Shown: positions 1-6,877 of the stretch, one piece after another
How positions within the stretch are numbered: the stretch's first letter is position 1
Layout: each line of letters starts with the position of its first letter
Origin: Actinomycetes bacterium
Lineage (GTDB): Bacteria > Actinomycetota > Acidimicrobiia > Acidimicrobiales > RAAP-2
Direction of reading: 5' to 3'
Assembly: GCA_021802025.1 (NCBI GenBank)
Contig: JAKABC010000092.1
Span: 1-6,877, forward strand
DNA: 6,877 nt
The notes under the pieces: model-generated
What the model saw: only the letters and a program-made list of their open reading frames with translations
Databases searched by the model: none
What the model was told of the DNA's origin: nothing
Made by a program: the position numbers and the translations under genes

Positions 1-2277
<2,277 letters not shown>

Positions 2278-2319
2278 GGCGTCACTCTACCGGCGGGTCG
2301 GATTAGTCCTGGTGGGGGG
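2278..2319 (-). other. 42-nt aspS-alaS intergenic spacer
   Basis: This is the only non-coding gap in the window. It holds a run of six C in the message, the 3' half of the inverted repeat and a weak purine stretch (GUAGAG) about 8-12 nt before the alaS GUG. I see no convincing -10/-35 pair and no T-box or other riboswitch, for which it is far too short. Read-through from aspS is the likely source of alaS message. Confidence 0.8.
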
Positions 2320-2338
2320 TTACGCCGACCGGGCCGGT
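2289..2338 (-). repeat. Imperfect inverted repeat over the aspS stop codon and alaS leader
   Basis: Plus-strand arms are ACCGGC (2289-2294) with GCCGGT (2333-2338), and GGTCGG (2296-2301) with CCGACC (2325-2330). They are separated by a 1-nt/2-nt internal loop and enclose a 23-nt loop (2302-2324). In the message this could form a 12-bp GC-rich stem that includes the last aspS codons, holds the UAA stop in its loop and ends 11 nt before the alaS GUG. No U-tract follows, so it is not a classical terminator. It could affect alaS translation, stabilise the RNA, or be a chance product of GC richness. Confidence 0.45.
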
Positions 2339-4056
2339 CCGAGGTGCAGGTCGCGCCGCTGGCGCTCGCTGATGACCTTGGGCGCCCCGGTCATGAGGTC
2401 GGCCCCCGACTGGGTCTTGGGGAAGGCGATCACCTCGCGGATGTTCTCCACGCCGGCGAAGATCGCCACCAGCCGGTCGATCCCGAAGGCGAAGCCCGCG
2501 TGGGGCGGTGCGCCGTAGCGGAAGGCCCCGAGCAGGAACCCGAAGCGGTACTCGGCCTCCTCGTCGGAGATGCCCAACGCGCGGAACACCTCGCGCTGGA
2601 CGTCGGGGCGGTGCACGCGCACCGAGCCGCTGCCGAGCTCCCAGCCGTTCAGGACCAGGTCGTAGGACTGGGCCCGCACGCTGAGCGGGTCGCGGTCCAG
2701 GCGCTCGAGGTCCTCGGGGTGGGGCATGGTGAAGGGGTGGTGGGCCGCGACGGGGTGGCCGTCCTCGTCGAGCCCCTCGAACATCGGAAAGTCGATCACC
2801 CACACGTAGCGGTGGGGCCCGGCCGACACCGGCGGCGCGCCGAGCTCGACGCGCAGCGCGCCCAGCACCCGGCAGGCCAGCGCGTGGGCGTCGGCGACCG
2901 CCAGGACGAGGTCGCCGGGCTCGGCGCCGTCGACCCCCGCGACGGCGGCCGACTCCTCGGAGGAGAGGACCTTCGCCAGGGGCGCGTCGAGGCCGTCGGG
3001 CCCCACGCGGAACCAGGCCAGGCCCTTCGCCCCGAGGGCCTTGGCGCGCTCGACGAGCTGGTCGAGCCGGCTGCGGCTGAGGCTCGCTCCCCCCGGCACC
3101 CGCAGCGCCTTCACGCACGGCGCCTGGAAGGCCCGCACGCCGGTCGCCGCGAAGGCCGCCGTGAGGTCCACGAGCGCCATGCCAAAGCGCAGGTCGGGCT
3201 TGTCGGTGCCGTAGCGATCGAGCGCCTCGGCCCAGGTCATCACGGCGATCTCTGCGGGCCGCTCCCCCGTCGCCACCTCGGCCGCGTCGAGCACGGCGCG
3301 CGAGACGAAGCGGCGCACGTCCTCTTGGGAGACGAAGCTGGCCTCGAGGTCGAGCTGGGTGAACTCGAACTGTCGGTCGGCGCGCAGGTCCTCGTCGCGC
3401 AGGCACCGGGCGATCTGGTAGTAGCGGTCGAACCCGCCCACCATCAGCAGCTGCTTGGCGATCTGGGGGCTCTGGGGCAGCGAGTAGAACTCCCCGTCGT
3501 GGAGCCGCGAGGGCACGACGAACTCGCGCGCGCCCTCGGGGGTCGGCGCCCACAGCAGGGGCGTCTCGACCTCGACGAAGCCCTGGGCGTCCATCGACGC
3601 GCGCAGGGCCGCGTTCACCCGGGCCCGCAGGCGAAGGTGGGACTGCATCGGCTCGCGGCGCAGGTCGAGGTAGCGGTACTTGAGCCGCACGGCCTCGTCG
3701 GCCTCGGCGTGCTCATCCAGGGGCAGGGGTGAGGGCTCGGCCTCGGCCAGCACCTCGAGCTCACAGTCGGTGAGCTCGACCGATCCGGTGGCCAGGCGCT
3801 CGTTGCGCGTCCCCTCGGGGCGCAGCGCGACGGTGCCGGTGACGCGCACCACGTACTCGTTGCGCACCTCGAGGGTGCCCGCCACCACGGCCTGGACGAT
3901 CCCCGAGCGGTCGCGCAGGTCCAAAAAGGCGAGGTGCTCGCCGTGCTCGCGCCGGCGCGCCACCCACCCGCACACGCTGACCCGTCGGCCCACGTCGGCC
4001 GTCGTGAGCGCCCCGCACAGCGCGTCGCGCAAACTCGTCGCCTCGACCTCGCTCAC
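2320..4056 (-). CDS. aspS: Aspartyl-tRNA synthetase (AspRS), bacterial type with GAD insert
   Basis: Charges tRNA-Asp with aspartate, and possibly tRNA-Asn as well. The 578 residues fit the bacterial type (about 580-600). Order: OB-fold anticodon-binding domain about 1-105 (VCGWVARRREHG, LDLRDRSGIVQ); hinge RLKYRYLDLRR (124-134); motif 1 GFVEVETPLL (159-168); flipping loop TPEGAREFVVP (172-182); QSPQIAKQLLM (195-205); motif 2 with RCLRDEDLRADRQFEFTQ (217-234); GAD insert about 285-410; motif 3 GAPPHAGFAFGIDR (515-528); tail FPKTQSGADLMTGAP. His38 lies where non-discriminating enzymes have His. Phe230 and Ala520 replace residues that are usually Pro and Gly. The start is a GTG overlapping the hisS TGA (GTGA), with GGAGG three bases upstream. 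A TTG at codon 9, followed by RDALCG, is a weaker alternative start. TAA stop, then 42 nt to alaS. Confidence 0.98.
   Translation of the reverse strand: MSEVEATSLRDALCGALTTADVGRRVSVCGWVARRREHGEHLAFLDLRDRSGIVQAVVAGTLEVRNEYVVRVTGTVALRPEGTRNERLATGSVELTDCELEVLAEAEPSPLPLDEHAEADEAVRLKYRYLDLRREPMQSHLRLRARVNAALRASMDAQGFVEVETPLLWAPTPEGAREFVVPSRLHDGEFYSLPQSPQIAKQLLMVGGFDRYYQIARCLRDEDLRADRQFEFTQLDLEASFVSQEDVRRFVSRAVLDAAEVATGERPAEIAVMTWAEALDRYGTDKPDLRFGMALVDLTAAFAATGVRAFQAPCVKALRVPGGASLSRSRLDQLVERAKALGAKGLAWFRVGPDGLDAPLAKVLSSEESAAVAGVDGAEPGDLVLAVADAHALACRVLGALRVELGAPPVSAGPHRYVWVIDFPMFEGLDEDGHPVAAHHPFTMPHPEDLERLDRDPLSVRAQSYDLVLNGWELGSGSVRVHRPDVQREVFRALGISDEEAEYRFGFLLGAFRYGAPPHAGFAFGIDRLVAIFAGVENIREVIAFPKTQSGADLMTGAPKVISERQRRDLHLGPARSA
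4053..4056 (-). other. GTGA stop/start overlap, hisS to aspS
   Basis: The hisS TGA (4055-4053) shares bases with the aspS GTG (4056-4054). It is the second 4-nt overlap in a row, supporting one polycistronic message with coupled translation. The overlap is seen directly; the coupling is inferred. Confidence 0.85.
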
Positions 4057-5339
4057 CGTCCTCCGTTCACCAGGGCGCGCACGGCGTCGGCCACCTGGTC
4101 GAGGGGGACGCGTCGTTGGGCGCCCTCGTCACTGGGCGCGCGCAGGTCCCTCATGGTAACCGCGCCGGCGGCGGCCTCCTCGGGGCCGTAGAGCAGGGCC
4201 GCCCGGGCGCCCGAGCGGTCGGCGACCTTCATCTGGGCGCGCAGGGAGCGGCCCCCGTAGGCGCGGTCCACGGCGAGGCCCGCCTCGCGCAGGGTCGCCA
4301 CCAGGCGCTGGATTGCGCCGTCGCCGACGGTGTCGACGACGAAGGCGTCGAGCTCGCGCCGCACCAGCGGCTCGGTCGCGCCCTCACGCTCGCGCACCAT
4401 CACGATCCGCTCCACGCCCGAGCCGAAGCCGATCCCGCTCACCGGCGGCCCCCCGAGCTCCTCGACGAGCCCGTCGTAGCGCCCGCCCCCGCCGATCGCG
4501 TTCTGGGCGCTCTCGAGGACGTCGGAGACGAACTCGAAGGTCGTGCGGGTGTAGTAGTCGAAGCCGCGCACCAGGCGCGGGTTGAGCTCCGCGACGAGGC
4601 CGAGGGCGTCGAGCCCCTCGCGCACCGCGGCGAAGTGGGCCCGGCACGGCTCGCACAGGTGATCCACGAGCAGCGGGCCCTGGGCCGCGACCAGCCCGCA
4701 GGGCTCTCGCTTGCAGTCGAGCACGCGCAGCGGGTTCTGGCGCCAGCGCTCACGGTGCTCGTCGCACAGTTCTGACTCGTGGGCCGCCAGGTGCGCACTG
4801 AGGCGCTCGACGTAGGCCGGCCGGCAGGCCCGATCGCCCATCGAGTTGACCAAAAGGCGGTAGCGTCGCAGCCCCGCCGCTCGGTACGTCGCGTTCGCCA
4901 GCGCGATCACCTCGACGTCCACGAGGGGGTCGTCGGTGCCGATCACCTCGACCCCGAGTTGGGTGTGCTGGCGGTAGCGTCCGGCCTGGGGCCGCTCGTA
5001 GCGGAACGCCGGGGTGACGTACCAGGCCTTCCACGGGGTCGTCGGGTGGTGCTGGATAAAGGCGCGCACGACCGAGGCCGTCCCCTCGGGGCGCAGCGCG
5101 AGGGTGCGCCCGCCCCGGTCGGCAAAGACGTACATCTCGTTCCTAAAGACGTCGCTCACCTCCCCGAGCCCGCGCACAAAGACCCCGACGTCCTCGAAGA
5201 GGGGCGTCATGACCAGGGAGAACCCGTAGCGGTAGGCCAGCTCGGCGAACGTCGCGACGAGACCCTCCCACTCGTGGGATTCGGGCGCAAGCACGTCGCG
5301 GGTCCCGGTGGGCGCCTGGAACGGCGGTGTGGGGGTCAT
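4053..5339 (-). CDS. hisS: Histidyl-tRNA synthetase (HisRS), class IIa
   Basis: Attaches histidine to tRNA-His in the cytoplasm using ATP. The 428 residues match the usual bacterial length of about 420-430. The N-terminus has the family GTRDVLAPES (12-21). Motif 2 is FRYERPQAGRYRQHTQLGVE (112-131). The histidine-binding segment LVRGFDYYTRTTFEF (256-270) carries Arg258, which corresponds to the catalytic Arg259 of E. coli. GGGGRYDGL (283-291) and motif 3 GIGFGSGVERI (302-312) follow. The anticodon-binding domain occupies about 330-428 and includes RSLRAQMKVADRSGA. An insertion-like region carries cysteines at 192, 209, 214, 229 and 232 plus His195, a possible metal cluster. The ATG at 5339-5337 sits inside an ATGA overlap with the relA stop and has no Shine-Dalgarno sequence just upstream, so translation probably depends on ribosomes ending relA. 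The TGA stop overlaps the aspS start. Confidence 0.98.
   Translation of the reverse strand: MTPTPPFQAPTGTRDVLAPESHEWEGLVATFAELAYRYGFSLVMTPLFEDVGVFVRGLGEVSDVFRNEMYVFADRGGRTLALRPEGTASVVRAFIQHHPTTPWKAWYVTPAFRYERPQAGRYRQHTQLGVEVIGTDDPLVDVEVIALANATYRAAGLRRYRLLVNSMGDRACRPAYVERLSAHLAAHESELCDEHRERWRQNPLRVLDCKREPCGLVAAQGPLLVDHLCEPCRAHFAAVREGLDALGLVAELNPRLVRGFDYYTRTTFEFVSDVLESAQNAIGGGGRYDGLVEELGGPPVSGIGFGSGVERIVMVREREGATEPLVRRELDAFVVDTVGDGAIQRLVATLREAGLAVDRAYGGRSLRAQMKVADRSGARAALLYGPEEAAAGAVTMRDLRAPSDEGAQRRVPLDQVADAVRALVNGGR
4060..4064 (-). promoter_or_regulatory. Shine-Dalgarno GGAGG for aspS, inside the 3' end of hisS
   Basis: On the minus strand, GGAGG is followed by ACG and then the GTG start, a spacing of 3 nt. 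The match is strong but the spacing is shorter than the usual 5-9 nt. It is the only clear ribosome binding site at any start in the window, and it lies in the last codons of hisS. It supports initiation near 4056; a start slightly downstream, such as TTG 4032-4030, cannot be excluded. Confidence 0.65.
5336..5339 (-). other. ATGA stop/start overlap, relA to hisS
   Basis: The relA TGA (5338-5336) shares bases with the hisS ATG (5339-5337). The 20 nt before the ATG contain no purine-rich Shine-Dalgarno match, so termination-reinitiation coupling is the simplest way hisS is translated. The overlap is seen directly; the coupling is inferred. Confidence 0.9.
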
Positions 5340-6877
5340 GAGGACTTGTTCTGACCGGGCAGCTGGCGAAAGGCGTCGAAGACCCCGTCGACCGCCTTCA
5401 ACGCGGCGAGCAGGCTCGAGAGGTGCGCCGGGTCGGCGAGCTCGACGTCAAAGACCATGCGCACGATGCGCGCCCCCGAGGTCGTCGTGCTCGAGGCGAT
5501 GATGTTGAGGTGGTACTCGGCGACCACCTTGGACACGTCGAGCAGGAGCCGGGAGCGGTCGAAGGCCAGCACCTCGAGCACCACGCGGTACTGCCCGCTC
5601 GTGCCGTCCCACTCGACGTCGATCACCCGCTCGCCGAGGCGTTGGGCCAGCGCGACGGCGTTGGAGCAGTCGTCGCGGTGCACCGAGACGCCCCGTCCCT
5701 GGGTGATGAAGCCCATGATCGAGTCCCCCGGAACCGGCGAGCAGCAGCGCGCGAGGTGGATCATCACGTCGTCGAGACCCTCGACGTAGACCCCGACACC
5801 CCGGTTCGAGCGGTTCGAGCGGGGGGCCTTGGTGACCGTCGTGGGCAGCTGTTCGACCTCGCCCCCGCGCAGCTCGCGCTCCAGGCGCTGGACGACGGCG
5901 TGGGCCGACGGGTGACCGGCCGCGATCGCCAGGTACAGGGCGTCGACGCTCTCGAGGTTGAACGACGCCACGACCGTCGACAGGGCTCCCGAGGCCAGGG
6001 TCGTGGCGATGGGCAGGCCCTCGCGCCGCAGCGCGCGCACCAGCTCCTCGCGGCCCGCCTCGAGCGCGTCCTCGCGCCGCTCGCGCTGGAACCACTGGCG
6101 GATCTTGGAGCGGGCCCGCGAGGACTTGACGATGTTCAGCCAGTCCCGGCTCGGCCCGGCGTCGTCGTTCTTCGCCGTGACGATCTCGACCACGTCGGCC
6201 GAGCGCAGCACCGTGGTGAGCGGCACCAGACGTCCGTTGACCTTGGCCCCCACGCAGTGGTGGCCGACCTCGGTGTGCACGGCGTAGGCGAAGTCGATGG
6301 GCGTGGACCCCTCCACGAGGGAGATCACGCGCCCCTTGGGGGTGAAGACGTAGACCTCGTCGTGGCCGAGGTCGAGCTTCAGCGCCTCGAGGAAGGCGAT
6401 CGGGTCCTTCTCCTCCTCCTCGACGTCGGCCAGGCGCCGCATCCAGGCGACCTCCTGGGCCGAGGCTCCCTCTTTGTACATCCAGTGGGCCGCCACGCCG
6501 AACTCGGCGCGACGGTGCATCTCGTGGGTGCGGATCTGCACCTCGACCGACTTGCCCCGCGGACCGATCACCGTCGTGTGCAGGGACTGGTACAGGTTGA
6601 ACTTGGGCGAGTTGATGTAGTCCTTGAAGCGCCCCTGGACCGGGGACCACAGGGCGTGGACCGCTCCCAGGGCCGCCCAGCACTCGCGCTCCTCGTCGAC
6701 CACGATCCTCAGGCCCACTAGGTCGAAGATCTCGTCGAACTCCTTGCCGCCCACGACCATCTTCTCGTAGATGCTCCACAGGTGCTTGGGTCGTCCGCGC
6801 ACCTCGGCGTCGAGGTGGAACTCGGTGAGCTTCGCACTGAGGGTGGCCATCACCTCAGCCAGGTACGCCTCGCGTTC
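5336..6877 (-). CDS. relA: Bifunctional (p)ppGpp synthetase/hydrolase Rel (RelA/SpoT family), 5' end cut by window edge
   Basis: Makes the alarmones (p)ppGpp from ATP and GDP/GTP when uncharged tRNA enters the ribosome; long Rel enzymes also hydrolyse them. The frame is open from base 6877 (first codons read EREAYLAE) to a TGA at 5338-5336, 513 codons. Family members are usually about 720-790 residues, so the N-terminal HD hydrolase domain lies outside. Numbering from the edge: synthetase about 25-140, with GRPKHLWSIYEKM, the RFKD loop at 83-86 typical of bifunctional Rel (E. coli RelA has EXDD), NLYQSLHT and EVQIRT with the catalytic Glu at 112; TGS about 174-234 (DEVYVFTPKG); helical region; zinc-finger-like domain with Cys378, Cys379, His400 and Cys404; ACT about 432-508. 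GTG at 6853 and ATG at 6850 are internal codons, because family-like sequence continues upstream. The stop overlaps the hisS start by 4 nt. Identity is near certain; whether the hydrolase half is intact cannot be seen. Confidence 0.97.
   Translation of the reverse strand, partial: EREAYLAEVMATLSAKLTEFHLDAEVRGRPKHLWSIYEKMVVGGKEFDEIFDLVGLRIVVDEERECWAALGAVHALWSPVQGRFKDYINSPKFNLYQSLHTTVIGPRGKSVEVQIRTHEMHRRAEFGVAAHWMYKEGASAQEVAWMRRLADVEEEEKDPIAFLEALKLDLGHDEVYVFTPKGRVISLVEGSTPIDFAYAVHTEVGHHCVGAKVNGRLVPLTTVLRSADVVEIVTAKNDDAGPSRDWLNIVKSSRARSKIRQWFQRERREDALEAGREELVRALRREGLPIATTLASGALSTVVASFNLESVDALYLAIAAGHPSAHAVVQRLERELRGGEVEQLPTTVTKAPRSNRSNRGVGVYVEGLDDVMIHLARCCSPVPGDSIMGFITQGRGVSVHRDDCSNAVALAQRLGERVIDVEWDGTSGQYRVVLEVLAFDRSRLLLDVSKVVAEYHLNIIASSTTTSGARIVRMVFDVELADPAHLSSLLAALKAVDGVFDAFRQLPGQNKSS
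5802..5819 (-). repeat. 9-bp tandem duplication inside relA
   Basis: The plus-strand unit CGGTTCGAG occurs twice head to tail (5802-5810 and 5811-5819). It is in frame and encodes RSNRSNR in Rel (residues 353-359 counted from the window edge), in the linker between the helical region and the zinc-finger-like domain. It probably reflects small slippage in a tolerant linker. Confidence 0.7.

Noticed and set aside
2278..2319. An intrinsic terminator or independent promoter between aspS and alaS.
   Set aside because: No U-tract follows the possible stem, and no recognisable -10/-35 pair fits in 42 nt.
2278..2345. T-box leader controlling a tRNA synthetase gene.
   Set aside because: The only non-coding gap is far too short for a T-box, and no T-box consensus or specifier loop is visible.
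6410..6424. A run of CTC/TCC triplets as a microsatellite.
   Set aside because: It encodes a short Glu run (VEEEEKD) in Rel, is only about four triplets long, and is normal for GC-rich coding sequence.
5423..6721. A 432-codon plus-strand frame opposite relA, and a 219-codon one opposite hisS (4116-4775).
   Set aside because: Both are in register with the gene on the other strand and show the same codon-bias composition. No plausible start signals or protein families were seen.
6848..6853. GTG 6853 or ATG 6850 as the start of a short, synthetase-only Rel protein.
   Set aside because: The frame continues to the window edge with EREAYLAE, which matches the helix before the synthetase domain in long Rel proteins. 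The TGS and ACT domains also mark a long enzyme.

Overview
The window is a stretch of high-GC bacterial chromosome (about 70% G+C by eye, not computed). It is filled by four housekeeping genes, all transcribed on the minus strand. In transcript order they are relA/rel (5' end outside the window, stop at 5336), hisS (5339-4053), aspS (4056-2320) and alaS (2277 to beyond base 1). Base composition, GTG starts, strong preference for GC-ending codons and the protein variants (actinobacterial-type Rel synthetase, AlaRS motif 2 region reading DIDIIGTTQRH, AspRS with RRREHGEHLAF) suggest an actinobacterium. Acidimicrobiia is my best guess, but it comes from remembered motifs and not from a search.

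Layout. At 6877-5336 is the C-terminal two thirds of a bifunctional (p)ppGpp synthetase/hydrolase. Its synthetase, TGS, helical, zinc-finger-like and ACT domains are visible; the hydrolase domain lies beyond the edge. At 5339-4053 is a complete histidyl-tRNA synthetase joined to relA by an ATGA overlap. At 4056-2320 is a complete aspartyl-tRNA synthetase joined to hisS by a GTGA overlap. After the only intergenic gap (42 nt, 2319-2278) comes alanyl-tRNA synthetase from a GTG at 2277. It stays open through base 1 and lacks only the last part of its C-Ala domain. No stretch over 300 bases is without a gene. I see no RNA gene, mobile element, CRISPR array, T-box leader or promoter.

How the genes work together. 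The three synthetases charge tRNA-His, tRNA-Asp (perhaps also tRNA-Asn with Asp) and tRNA-Ala. Rel senses uncharged tRNA on the ribosome. The tight packing implies one transcript with translational coupling, so the alarmone enzyme and three enzymes that set the level of its signal are probably co-expressed. relA, hisS, aspS and alaS lie near each other in many Gram-positive genomes; here they are directly adjacent.

I found no convincing new biological system. The points worth a second look are modest: an imperfect inverted repeat spanning the aspS stop and the alaS leader, sequence signs of a non-discriminating AspRS, two motif substitutions in AspRS, a cysteine cluster in HisRS, and strong over-representation of the hexamer CTCGAG. 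The very long plus-strand open frames are explained by codon bias and are not genes.
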